From: an uncultured bacterium
GTDB taxonomy: Bacteria > Planctomycetota > UBA1135 > GCA-002686595
Length of the DNA: 64,000 bases
NCBI GenBank assembly: GCA_937905825.1
Contig: CALCXM010000039.1
Coordinates: 65,326-129,325, forward strand
Direction: 5' to 3'
Part shown: one piece after another, positions 35,253-43,594 of the stretch
Position numbering within the stretch: the first letter of the stretch is position 1
How the letters are laid out: every line of letters starts with the position of its first letter
Notes under the pieces: model-generated
Told to the model about the DNA's origin: nothing
The model's database searches: none
What the model saw: the letters and a program-made list of their open reading frames with translations, nothing else
Made by a program: the position numbers and the translations under genes

Positions 35253-36809
35253 ATGAGAACCGCCGGAATCGGAACCGTTCGGGTGCAGGGGGTCAGCCTC
35301 CTCGGCATCCAGGCCCAGCTTGTGAGCATCGAAGCGCGCTTTGAGAAGAGCGATCGCGGCGGCACAGAACTGGCCATCACGGGCCTCCCGGATCCCGTCA
35401 TCCGCGAAAGCCGCGGACGCTTGCTGTGCGCCCTGCGCGAGAACCGGTTGGGCGTCCCCCAGGGCACGCTCATGATCAACCTGGTGCCCTCCGCCCGGCG
35501 CAAGGTGGGCGGCTCCCTGGACCTGGCCATCGCCCTGGCCGCCGCCGCCGCTTGCGGGCACTTGGAGCCGAAGTGGTTGGAGAACACGCTCTTCTTAGGC
35601 GAGCTCGGCATCGATGGCCGCTTGCATGCGGTGCGCGGCGGACTGGCCGCCGCCCTGTGCGCCCGCGAACACGCCATCCCCAAGCTGCTGGCTCCCTGGG
35701 TCACCGCTCAACAGGCGAGTTGGATCGAAGAGGTCGACTGCCGCGGCGCCGGTCACATCGTGCCCCTGATCGCCCACCTCTCCGGCGCAGGTCCTGAACT
35801 GCCACGACCCGCACCAGGAGACGGCGATTCAAGTCCCGAGCGCTGCGGCCTGCCGAGCCTCGACGAAGTGCGCGGCCAACCCGTGGCCAAGCACGCCCTC
35901 GCGGTGGCGGCCCTCGGCGGACATGGCTTGCTGTTGATCGGCCCCCCGGGTGCGGGCAAGACCATGCTCGCGCGCCGCTTGGTGAGCTTGCTGCCCGCTC
36001 CCAGCAAAGCGGAGCGCGTGCAGATCACCTTGGCCCAAGCCAGCGCCAACCAATGGCCCCGGGGCCTCGCTGCCCATCGCCCCTTTCGCGCTCCCCATCA
36101 CACGACGAGTTACGCGGGGCTCGTGGGCGGCGGCTCGCCCCCACAACCCGGCGAGATCACCCTGGCCCACAACGGTCTGCTGTTCCTCGACGAGCTGCCC
36201 GAGTTCCCCCGCGAATCCCTCGAGGCCCTGCGCCAACCGCTCGAGTCCGGCTCCGTCCACATCGGTCGCGCCGCTGCCCACGTCGAATTCCCCGCACGCT
36301 TCCAACTGGCCGCTGCCATGAACCCCTGCCCCTGCGGCATGCACGGTCACCCGCGCGTCCCCTGCCGTTGTTCCCCGCCCATGATTGATCGCTACCGCCG
36401 CCGCATCTCCGGCCCCTTGCTCGATCGCATCGAACTGCGCCTGGAACTCTCGCCCCCCACCGTCGAAGACCTGCTGCCCCACGAAGCCCCCCGTGAATCC
36501 CGTGACGAACTCAAGCACGCCCAACTCGCCGCCAAGGTCCTACGCGGTGGTCAACGCGCCGCCGCCCGCCAAGGAGACCTGCGCAACGCCCAACTAACCG
36601 GCGACCAACTCGACGAATACGCCCCCCTCGACCGCCCCAGCCGCAACCTCCTGCACAGCGCCTGCGAACACGCCCCCTACTCCGGCCGCGCCCTCCAAAG
36701 CCTACGGCGCGTCGCCCGCACCCTCGCCGACCTCAACGACGAAGACCAAGTCCAAGCCCCGCACCTGGCCCAGGCCTTGGCCTTGCGCGGTCGCTTCCCC
36801 GTGCTTTAA
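35253..36809 (+). CDS. comM: YifB/ComM-family AAA+ ATPase (Mg-chelatase-like)
   Basis: The 518-residue protein has the N-terminal ChlI-like fold (ALIFGLPDPVIRESRGR-type segment with GLPDPVIRES), a Walker A GPPGAGKTML at about residue 233, and HHTTSYAGLVGGGS. Walker B is LLFLDELPEFPRESLE, followed by a CxC/CxxC cluster (NPCPCGMHGHP, PCRC) and a C-terminal Mg_chelatase_C domain (LHSACEHAPYSGRALQ). Homologues such as ComM are hexameric helicases that promote branch migration during natural transformation. That suits a genome that also encodes ComEC and type IV pilus genes. The start at 35253 removes three residues of a longer GTG-led frame. Confidence 0.93.
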   Translation: MRTAGIGTVRVQGVSLLGIQAQLVSIEARFEKSDRGGTELAITGLPDPVIRESRGRLLCALRENRLGVPQGTLMINLVPSARRKVGGSLDLAIALAAAAACGHLEPKWLENTLFLGELGIDGRLHAVRGGLAAALCAREHAIPKLLAPWVTAQQASWIEEVDCRGAGHIVPLIAHLSGAGPELPRPAPGDGDSSPERCGLPSLDEVRGQPVAKHALAVAALGGHGLLLIGPPGAGKTMLARRLVSLLPAPSKAERVQITLAQASANQWPRGLAAHRPFRAPHHTTSYAGLVGGGSPPQPGEITLAHNGLLFLDELPEFPRESLEALRQPLESGSVHIGRAAAHVEFPARFQLAAAMNPCPCGMHGHPRVPCRCSPPMIDRYRRRISGPLLDRIELRLELSPPTVEDLLPHEAPRESRDELKHAQLAAKVLRGGQRAAARQGDLRNAQLTGDQLDEYAPLDRPSRNLLHSACEHAPYSGRALQSLRRVARTLADLNDEDQVQAPHLAQALALRGRFPVL

Positions 36810-36875
36810 GCCTTGGGGGAGCACAATTCGCGCGCTTCGCATCCCAGCCTGGACTGCCAGGGCGGATCGGCCCTC

Positions 36876-38147
36876 CTACTGATGCCGCAGGGCTTCCACC
36901 GGGTCCATGGTGGCGGCGCGCCAGGCGGGGTAGATGCCGAAGATGACGCCGGTGGCGGCGGAGATGCCGAAGGCCAGGACGGGGGCGCCGGGGGTGACGA
37001 CTGTGCGCATGTCGGCGAAGTGTTCGACGCCTATGGGGATCAGGAGTCCCAGGAGGATGCCGAGCAGGCCGCCGCCGACGGAGAGGACCACGGTCTCAAC
37101 CAGGAACTGGGTCACGATGTGGCGGCGCTTGGCGCCTAAGGCGCGGCGGATGCCGATCTCGCGGGTGCGTTCGGTGACGGTGGCGAGCATCACGTTCATG
37201 ATGCCGATGCCGCCGACGAGCAGGCTGATGCCGGCGATCGAGCCGAGCACGATGTTGAAGATGCGCTTGGTCTCTTCGGCGCGCAAGAGCAACTCGAGGG
37301 GCACCACGACCTTGTAGTCCTGTTGGGTGTGTTGGCGAGACAACATCTCGCGGCAGGCGGCGGCGACCATGGGGACGTTCACGGCGTGCTCGACTTCCAC
37401 GATGATCTCGTGCAGTTGAACCTCTTCCATGTCCATGGAACCGCTGCGCATCTTGACCAGGGTTTCGCCGAACCACTTGGTGCCGGTGGTCAGGGGGATG
37501 AAGACTTCTCCCTGGCTTTCGCTTCCGGGAGTGGGCCGGTCGCCGGAGAGGCGCACGCGGGAGAGCAAGGTGCCGACCACGGTGAAGTAGTCGGGCCCGA
37601 TCTTGATGCGTTGGCCCAGGGGGCTTTCGAAGGGGAAGAGTGCGCGGGAGACTTCGTAGCCGAGGACGCAGACGTTGGCCACGGTCTCCTCATCGACCTC
37701 GTTCAGAAAGCGGCCCATCTCGACCACGCGACCGGTGGCGGCTTGGTAGGCGGGCACCGTGGAGATCACGTCGGGGCGAAAGGCCTTTTGACCGAAGCGC
37801 ACTTCTTCCGGCAACTGGCGCAAGGGAACCGCCCGGCGCACGCCGGGGAAGGTCTCGCTGACCCGTCCCAGATCGTTGTAGGTCAAGCCGTAACTCACCA
37901 CCCGTTGGCGCTGGTTGGAGACTTGATCCTCCACCGGCTTCACGCTGCGCAAAATCACGTTTTGGCTGCCGAGTTGGCGGATCTGTTCCTGGGCCTCGAT
38001 GCTGGCGCCTTCGCCGATGGCCAACATGGCGATCACCGAGCTGACGCCGAACAAAACACCGAGGGTAGTCAGGGCGCTGCGCAACTTGTGCAACAAGAGG
38101 CTGCGCACGCCCATGCGCACCGTGCGGACGAAGGTGGATTCAATCAT
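36876..38147 (-). CDS. MacB-type ABC transporter permease
   Basis: The 423-residue protein starts with the MacB_PCD layout: one N-terminal helix (LRSALTTLGVLFGVSSVIAMLAIG) and a large periplasmic domain. Three C-terminal helices form the FtsX domain, with IGIMNVMLATVTERTREIGIRRALGAKRRHI, the diagnostic coupling segment (quoted in part: TREIGIRRALGA). It is the membrane part of a tripartite efflux or lipoprotein-type mechanotransmission system. Its start overlaps the ATPase stop as ATGA (38144-38147). It is the last gene of the four-gene operon and converges on comM. Confidence 0.93.
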   Translation of the reverse strand: MIESTFVRTVRMGVRSLLLHKLRSALTTLGVLFGVSSVIAMLAIGEGASIEAQEQIRQLGSQNVILRSVKPVEDQVSNQRQRVVSYGLTYNDLGRVSETFPGVRRAVPLRQLPEEVRFGQKAFRPDVISTVPAYQAATGRVVEMGRFLNEVDEETVANVCVLGYEVSRALFPFESPLGQRIKIGPDYFTVVGTLLSRVRLSGDRPTPGSESQGEVFIPLTTGTKWFGETLVKMRSGSMDMEEVQLHEIIVEVEHAVNVPMVAAACREMLSRQHTQQDYKVVVPLELLLRAEETKRIFNIVLGSIAGISLLVGGIGIMNVMLATVTERTREIGIRRALGAKRRHIVTQFLVETVVLSVGGGLLGILLGLLIPIGVEHFADMRTVVTPGAPVLAFGISAATGVIFGIYPAWRAATMDPVEALRHQ

Positions 38148-38860
38148 CGGGGTGTGGCGGAGAGTCCGGAGACTGAATCGACTTGGCCGTCTTTCAAACG
38201 CAACATGGCCTGCGCCCGGTTGCCAATTTCTTCTTCGTGGGTCACGAGCAGGATCGTCTTGCCTTCCGCGTGCAACTCGTCAAAGAGGTCCAGGATTTCC
38301 TGGGCTGTCTTGCTATCGAGGTTGCCCGTGGCTTCGTCCGCGAGCAAGAGGTCCGGGTCGTTGATCAGGGAGCGGGCGATGGCCACCCGTTGTTGCTGAC
38401 CGCCGGAGAGTTGCAAGGGGCGGTGGTCCAGGCGATCGGCGAGGCCGACGCGCTCGGCCAGTTCGAGGGCGCGCTCTTGGGAGTTCTCCGGAGGATTGTC
38501 CTGGTAGAACAAGGGCACCAGGATGTTCTCCAACACGTTCAGTTGGGGAATCAAGTTGTAGGACTGAAAGACGAAACCCAAGCGCCGACTGCGCAGGTCC
38601 GAGAGATCGTCGTCGTCCAGTTCGGAGACGTCTTCCCCGCCCACGCGATAGATGCCTGAACTGGCCCGATCGATGCAGCCCAGGATGTTCAGCAAGGTGG
38701 ACTTGCCGCTGCCGGAACTGCCCATGATGGACCAGTACTCCCCGCGTTGGAAGGTGATGCTGAGGCCGTTCAGGGCGCGCACCACGTTGTCCCCCATGCG
38801 GTACTCGCGGCGCACGTCCACGAGTTCAGCTACGGGAGTTTGAGAAGAGTCTTGTGTCAA
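38144..38860 (-). CDS. MacB/LolD-type ABC transporter ATP-binding protein
   Basis: The 238-residue ATPase has Walker A GSSGSGKST near residue 44, Q-loop FQSYNLIPQL, signature LSGGQQQRVAIARS, Walker B DLLLADEATGNLDS and the H-loop VTHEEE. The phrase ADEATGNLDS is typical of the MacB/LolD/FtsE group that drives separate permeases of FtsX type. The permease gene overlaps its end by four bases, and the adaptor gene stops 40 bases upstream. Together they form an ATP-driven export pump. Confidence 0.94.
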   Translation of the reverse strand: MTQDSSQTPVAELVDVRREYRMGDNVVRALNGLSITFQRGEYWSIMGSSGSGKSTLLNILGCIDRASSGIYRVGGEDVSELDDDDLSDLRSRRLGFVFQSYNLIPQLNVLENILVPLFYQDNPPENSQERALELAERVGLADRLDHRPLQLSGGQQQRVAIARSLINDPDLLLADEATGNLDSKTAQEILDLFDELHAEGKTILLVTHEEEIGNRAQAMLRLKDGQVDSVSGLSATPR

Positions 38861-38899
38861 AGGGCAGCCTCGAATTGGCGGATAGCGATAGGGAGAGGA

Positions 38900-40687
38900 C
38901 TATTCCTTTTTGCGCTCACGGGAACCACGGTCCGCGCCACGGCGTTCCGCCCTGTCGGCACCACCTGCTGCAGCGGGACGGCCTTCCGGCTTGCCTTCGC
39001 TGCCTGCGGGTCGTTCGCTGGGGCTCGGAGTCTGGCGCTCCTCCATGACCGGGAGTTCGCCATTTGGAATCTGAGCGAGATCGTCAGCGATAGCCGGGCC
39101 TTCCTCCTCCCCATCCGCGGCTTGGAATCCGGCGGGCGGACTCAAGAGCACTTGTTCCCCTTCGGCTAGGCCTTCGACGATCTCGACCCACTTTTCGTTG
39201 TTGCGGCCCACCACGACCTGACGGGGTTCGATCTCTTTGCCCTTGCGCACCCAAGCCAGGGGCGAACCACCGGAGTGGTGAACCGCTTGCAGGGGAACGA
39301 AGAGCGTGTCGCCGGCCTTGTCCACCTGGATCTCGATGTTGCAGGACATGCCGGGCCGCATGTCCGAGCTGGTCTCGTCCACCAGAATCTCGGTCTTGTA
39401 GAGGCGCAAGTTGGGGTTGGCCCACCAGGAGTTCTTGTCGGGCAGCACGGCCACCTTGCCCACCCGTCCGCGGAACTCGCGGCCGGGGAGCGCGTCCACG
39501 CGCAGGATGACTTCCAGGCCTTCCACCACTTGCTCGAGGGACGACTCGTGAATGCTGGCTTCGGCGATCATGCCGCCTTCGCCGGGGATACTGACGATCT
39601 CCTGGCGTTCGCGGATTTCGCCGCCTTCTTGCATGGGCTCGCCCCCACTGCCGCGGCCCCCTTCGGTTCGGCCATAAACGACCATTCCGGCGACCGGTGC
39701 GAAGAGCTTGCCCTTGGAAATCTGGTCCTTGATGCGCACCAGCTTCTGCTCCTCCAAGTCATACCGAACCTGAGCGGATTCCTTGGCGGCTTCGTAGTCG
39801 GCGAGCATGGCCACGGCTTGCTTCTCGGCCTTGCGCAATTGGCGTTCGGTCTCCTCGAACTGACCTTTCAAGCGTGCCCACTCTTTCGGGTGCTCGTAGC
39901 GTTCGAGCAGGAACAGGGCGCGGCGGGCTTGTTCGAGCTGGATGCCGGAGCGCGTGTAGGCCAACTCGTCCGCCTCCAACTCCGTGCGCTCGACAAAGCC
40001 CTTCTCGGCCAGCTGACGACTCCAACTCAGGGTGTCCTCGGCGCGCTTGCGTTCTTCTTCGCGAATCAAGATGTCGTCGCGGTACTGCTGCAGTTCCTGC
40101 TGGCGATTGCCCCCGGAGAAGTCGCCGCCCACTTGGGCGTCGGTGGGCGCGGCGATCGCGGTGACCTTTTGGATTTCCTCGAACTCCATTTGCATCAGGC
40201 CCTCGGCGGCCGAGCCCAGGAACTTCTCGATCTCCAAGCGTGAGAACTCCACCTCTTGCTTGGCGTTGGCGATCGAACTCTCGTTCTCGATGCGTTGGAT
40301 CTCCAAGGCTTCGCGGGTCTTTGTGGCCGAGGCTCGCGCACTCTGCACGCCAATCTGCTGACTGACGAGGTTCTCCTCCAGATCGGAGACGTCAATTTCA
40401 GCGACCAAATCCCCGGGCTTCACCTGGGAGCCTTCCTCGATCAGGAAGAGCAGAGTCTGGCGGCCTTCCACCTCACTCTTGACGCTCGCGCTGTTCTTGG
40501 CGGTGAGGTTGCCGCGCTCGGTCACCGTCACGTCCAAAGGACCGCGGCGCACCGTGGCCCCTTCGATGCGCAGGTTGTCCTCGCCGGAATCGAAGTACCC
40601 ATTCTGTTGGGCCCAAATCCCGCCGGCCCCGAGAGCGGCCACAATCAGGAGAACAGGTCCCCAACTCGATGATTTCTTTTTACTCAT
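38900..40687 (-). CDS. Efflux periplasmic adaptor (membrane fusion protein, MacA/HlyD-like)
   Basis: The 595-residue protein has an N-terminal helix (WGPVLLIVAALGAGGIW), then the barrel/lipoyl start (GPLDVTVTERGNL, LIEEGSQVKPGDLVAEID). A long coiled-coil hairpin spans about residues 110-330 and is rich in Glu, Arg, Gln and Leu. The second lipoyl half (LFAPVAGMVVYGR) and beta-barrel domain follow. The last 70 residues are Pro-, Glu- and Arg-rich and appear disordered, an unusual extension. It links the inner-membrane pump to the TolC-like channel. Its start overlaps the tolC-like gene stop (40684-40687). Confidence 0.9.
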   Translation of the reverse strand: MSKKKSSSWGPVLLIVAALGAGGIWAQQNGYFDSGEDNLRIEGATVRRGPLDVTVTERGNLTAKNSASVKSEVEGRQTLLFLIEEGSQVKPGDLVAEIDVSDLEENLVSQQIGVQSARASATKTREALEIQRIENESSIANAKQEVEFSRLEIEKFLGSAAEGLMQMEFEEIQKVTAIAAPTDAQVGGDFSGGNRQQELQQYRDDILIREEERKRAEDTLSWSRQLAEKGFVERTELEADELAYTRSGIQLEQARRALFLLERYEHPKEWARLKGQFEETERQLRKAEKQAVAMLADYEAAKESAQVRYDLEEQKLVRIKDQISKGKLFAPVAGMVVYGRTEGGRGSGGEPMQEGGEIRERQEIVSIPGEGGMIAEASIHESSLEQVVEGLEVILRVDALPGREFRGRVGKVAVLPDKNSWWANPNLRLYKTEILVDETSSDMRPGMSCNIEIQVDKAGDTLFVPLQAVHHSGGSPLAWVRKGKEIEPRQVVVGRNNEKWVEIVEGLAEGEQVLLSPPAGFQAADGEEEGPAIADDLAQIPNGELPVMEERQTPSPSERPAGSEGKPEGRPAAAGGADRAERRGADRGSRERKKE

Positions 40688-42303
40688 TCGGACACTTCCT
40701 GCGTTGCGGGGTTCGCAACGGCTTCCATTCGAATTCCACTGCCGTCGACACGCAGCAATCCAAGGTCTAGGGCTAGTTGCAGTCGAGCCAGGGTCAGATC
40801 AATCAAAGCGCGGTTCCGGCCATTGCGTGACTCCACCAAGGAGTCCTGGGCATCCAACAGGTCACGGGTGTCGGCTCGGCCGGCGGCCAGGTTGAGTCCC
40901 GCGCTCTCGACTCGTTTCTCGGCCAGGGTCACCGCCATCTCTTGAATCGCAAGGGACTCTTTGCTGGCGACCACTTCGCGCAGGGACGCGCGCAGGTCAC
41001 TGGCCATGTTGTCCTGGAACTCAGCGGCGTCGCGCGCCGCCGCTTGCCAACGGATCAAGGAGGTGCGGTAGGCGTTGCGCTGGGGCAAACGGTCGATGGG
41101 CAAATCCAAGATCAGGCCAAGGTCCCACGACACGTTCTTGAAGTTGTAGCGGAAGGGCTCGTCGCTGTTGGACGGCGCTTGGATCGAGGAGGTGATGTCC
41201 AAGCCCATGCCCATGGCATCCTCCGCCACGCGCGATTGGCGTTCAGCGTCCACCACGCGATCGACCACCGTCAAGAAGTCCGGGCGATTCGCGCAGGCGA
41301 TGGACAGGGCCAGCTCCGAACTCAAGCTATCGTCGGCCAGCTTGCTGTCGGCCAAGCGCTCGAGCTCGGTAGGAGCGATCATCAGCGCGGCGCTCATGGG
41401 CAAGCCCAAGAGCAACTTGAAGCTGTCCATCAAGGTCTCGAATCCCAGGCGCACACCGATCAGCCGGTTCTCGGAACTCAGTTCGTTCTGACGGGCTTGG
41501 TCCACTTGAATCGCACTCAAGCGCCCCGCTTCCGACAAGGCTTCGTTGCGTTCGCGAATCAAGGCCACGTTCTCGTAGTTGCGTTGTTCGTTGTCGATGC
41601 GTTCCAGGGACTCGTGCAAGCGCAAGAGGCGACTCGCCAGGTCCACCGCCAACTCGCGCCGGAAGCGTTCGAAGCTGCGCACTTCGTACACCAGGTCGCG
41701 CTCTGCCTGGGTCAAGTCCTCGTAGACGATCAACTCGCCGGACCCAGCCAAGAGGGGTTGGGTGAAGAAGAAAGACAGACTCGAGCTAGTGGTCGCCCCC
41801 GAATTGGAGGTCAGGTCCTTGACGATGGACAATCCGATGGAACCGACGATCTCCGCGCCGGTGCCCAAGACCCGTCGCAGACCGAATTCAGTGCTGCCAC
41901 TTTGCTGACCCGCGTGCGCGCCGAGGCCGTCGATGCCCACTGCCCCGCCGCCCTCTGCAATCCAGCCCAGGCGCCAACGCTCGAGAGTCAGATCCAAGGC
42001 CGCCAGGTACAGACGCTCCTTGCGAGTCTGGTAGTCGCGGTTGTTCTCCGCGGCGATTCGCAGGCTTTCGGGCAGGTCCAAGGGTCCCATCTCAGGGGAG
42101 TTGCCTTGCAGGATGCGAGCGCGCAGGCTGTCCACCGGAGGCTCGATGCTAAAATCGCCCCTGTGCCCGAAGAGTTCGTCGCGCCGGCTTTGGACGAGTT
42201 CATAGGCCTCCCGGTCCGCCTCGATCTTGTAGTCGAGGGTGCTCCGGCAGCCGAGGCTAGCGAGCCCGAGGGCCAAGCAGAGAGTTGTTGTCGAGAGCTT
42301 CAC
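40684..42303 (-). CDS. TolC-family outer-membrane efflux protein, lipoprotein type
   Basis: The GTG at 42303 gives a short signal with lipobox at Cys19 (LGLASLGC) and a 539-residue protein. This start is preferred to upstream frames because of the lipobox. The body has two long helical repeats of the OEP family: the first with FERFRRELAVDLASRLLRLHESLERI (quoted in part: RELAVDLASRLLRL), the second ending ESAGLNLAAGRADTRDLLDAQDSL, where the GRADTRDLLDAQ motif is diagnostic. It forms the outer-membrane duct of the export machine. It is the first gene of the operon tolC-adaptor-ATPase-permease. Confidence 0.9.
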   Translation of the reverse strand: MKLSTTTLCLALGLASLGCRSTLDYKIEADREAYELVQSRRDELFGHRGDFSIEPPVDSLRARILQGNSPEMGPLDLPESLRIAAENNRDYQTRKERLYLAALDLTLERWRLGWIAEGGGAVGIDGLGAHAGQQSGSTEFGLRRVLGTGAEIVGSIGLSIVKDLTSNSGATTSSSLSFFFTQPLLAGSGELIVYEDLTQAERDLVYEVRSFERFRRELAVDLASRLLRLHESLERIDNEQRNYENVALIRERNEALSEAGRLSAIQVDQARQNELSSENRLIGVRLGFETLMDSFKLLLGLPMSAALMIAPTELERLADSKLADDSLSSELALSIACANRPDFLTVVDRVVDAERQSRVAEDAMGMGLDITSSIQAPSNSDEPFRYNFKNVSWDLGLILDLPIDRLPQRNAYRTSLIRWQAAARDAAEFQDNMASDLRASLREVVASKESLAIQEMAVTLAEKRVESAGLNLAAGRADTRDLLDAQDSLVESRNGRNRALIDLTLARLQLALDLGLLRVDGSGIRMEAVANPATQEVSE

Positions 42304-42499
42304 AGTGCGGAATCTGGGTTGGGGGGCCAATATCTTACAAAGAAGAATGGGCCCGGAGCACCATGGGGTTTGCGAGAGCATCGCCTAGGGGACGCTTCAC
42401 AATTCTTTAACGCGCTTTGGGGCCCGGAGGCCAGATCAGGACACGCTTCGCGCGAGAAGCTCAAATGGACGACACTTCCGATGGGAAGTGCGAGCAAGC

Positions 42500-43300
42500 T
42501 CACTCGGAATCCAGTCCCCAGAGCACGCGACGCTGCGCGTACTCCTCCGCAGCAATGCGCCGCATGCGCAAGCCCCCCAGTTGCCAACGGAAGCTCACCA
42601 AGCGTGTGCCGTCGAACAGGTAGCGACCTGCGAGGCTGCCGTCCGTGCGATAGAACTCCGCTTGACGCAGGTTCCCGTTGTTCGCCTCGCCAGCCACGTC
42701 CTCGAGTTCGAGATGCCAGGTGGCCAACTGGCCGCGCAGGGGATCGAAGACTTCGATCGGGCCCGCTTGCAAACCGGAGCTGCGCACAGCTTCCTGCAAA
42801 GCCAAAGGCAAGTACAGGGTCCCGTTTAGGTCCAAGGTGCGGCGCGTGCTGCCCTTCGAACTCCACTCGCGAACGCTCAGTTGGTCCCCTTGCTGACCCC
42901 ACTCCGCGAAGACCGTGCGACCGGCCCCCTTGGAGATCTCGCGCCAGATCAGACCCGGATTGCGCCGGCCGGCACTTTCCACAACCATCAGGCGCACGTC
43001 CTCAAAGGGAAAGATCACGTCTTGTTCTAGCTGCCAGCCGCCATTCACGGCACGGCGACGCAGTTCCACGAGCCCGAGCTCAGCCTTTTGCAAAGCCTCC
43101 CCCAAGTTCAAGTCCCCGCTGTACCCGATGCCCGGGTGCGCGGTGTCCGAATCCCATTCCACGAGAAAGTGCTCGCAACGATTCTCGGCCGGGTCCGCAG
43201 GCGCAGGGCACGAATCGCCCAGGGGCTGAAGGGCGGAGGCCGCCAAGCTCAGGCAAAGGCCCAAGGAGAGCCAGGATCGGGATCGGGAGTTGGTTTTCAT
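42500..43300 (-). CDS. Uncharacterised secreted protein
   Basis: The family is not recognised. The 266-residue product has a signal peptide (MKTNSRSRSWLSLGLCLSLAASALQ), then two early cysteines (DSCPAPADPAENRCEHF) that may form a disulfide. Charged beta-strand-like segments such as LEQDVIFPFEDVRLMVVES and GTLYLPLALQEAVRSS follow. A repeated reading of the form 'G-R-Y-L-F-D-G-T-R-L-V-S-F' suggests a beta-sandwich or lipid-binding fold, like proteins that measure outer-membrane lipids. It lies 197 bases before the efflux operon on the same strand and could belong to it. Confidence 0.7.
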   Translation of the reverse strand: MKTNSRSRSWLSLGLCLSLAASALQPLGDSCPAPADPAENRCEHFLVEWDSDTAHPGIGYSGDLNLGEALQKAELGLVELRRRAVNGGWQLEQDVIFPFEDVRLMVVESAGRRNPGLIWREISKGAGRTVFAEWGQQGDQLSVREWSSKGSTRRTLDLNGTLYLPLALQEAVRSSGLQAGPIEVFDPLRGQLATWHLELEDVAGEANNGNLRQAEFYRTDGSLAGRYLFDGTRLVSFRWQLGGLRMRRIAAEEYAQRRVLWGLDSE

Positions 43301-43364
43301 AGGCGCTCTTCAACGCCTTTATCGGAGTGCGGCTCGGTTCCCTTGAGGACTGCGAGGGGCCTTG

Positions 43365-43469
43365 CCAGGATCGGGCGAAGAGCGGCCAGGATCCGGCGAG
43401 GAGCCGCCTGGGTCGGGAGGGAACCTGTCTGATTCAGGAGCAGACCCTTCTGGTTCAGGAGCAAACCCA
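43365..43469 (+). repeat. 21-bp tandem repeat, five degenerate copies
   Basis: Units start at 43365, 43386, 43407, 43428 and 43449. In one plus-strand frame every unit reads a heptapeptide of the form (P/S)-x-S-G-x-x-x (PGSGEER, PGSGEEP, PGSGGNL, SDSGADP, SGSGANP). The array lies in the gap between the secreted-protein gene and the glycosyltransferase gene, outside any convincing gene. Copies diverge progressively, so it is old. Codon-wise conservation hints at a former coding function, but no start or homologous context supports a gene. Confidence 0.75.
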
Positions 43470-43557
43470 AGGGGATGGGGAGACCCGGCTGAGCCCCGAG
43501 CCGGACTCGATTCGAAGCGACACTCCTTGGATCAGACCAAGACACAGGCCGGCACCT

Positions 43558-43590
43558 AGCAGGCTGTTGACAAAGTCATTCCGCAGCTCC
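43558..43590. repeat. Dispersed repeat, copy 2
   Basis: AGCAGGCTGTTGACAAAGTC and following bases match 11881-11910 at about 23 of 27 positions. It lies just past the stop of the glycosyltransferase gene. The sequence resembles termini of small mobile elements, but no transposase or flanking duplication is visible. Confidence 0.55.
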
Positions 43591-43594
43591 CCCC

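Noticed and set aside
40942-43302. Long plus-strand frame of 786 codons opposite the tolC-like and secreted-protein genes
   Set aside because: It is antisense to two supported genes and has no domain-like features.
43365-43469. CRISPR-like array
   Set aside because: Repeats are 21 bases, directly adjacent with no spacers, and degenerate; no cas genes are near.
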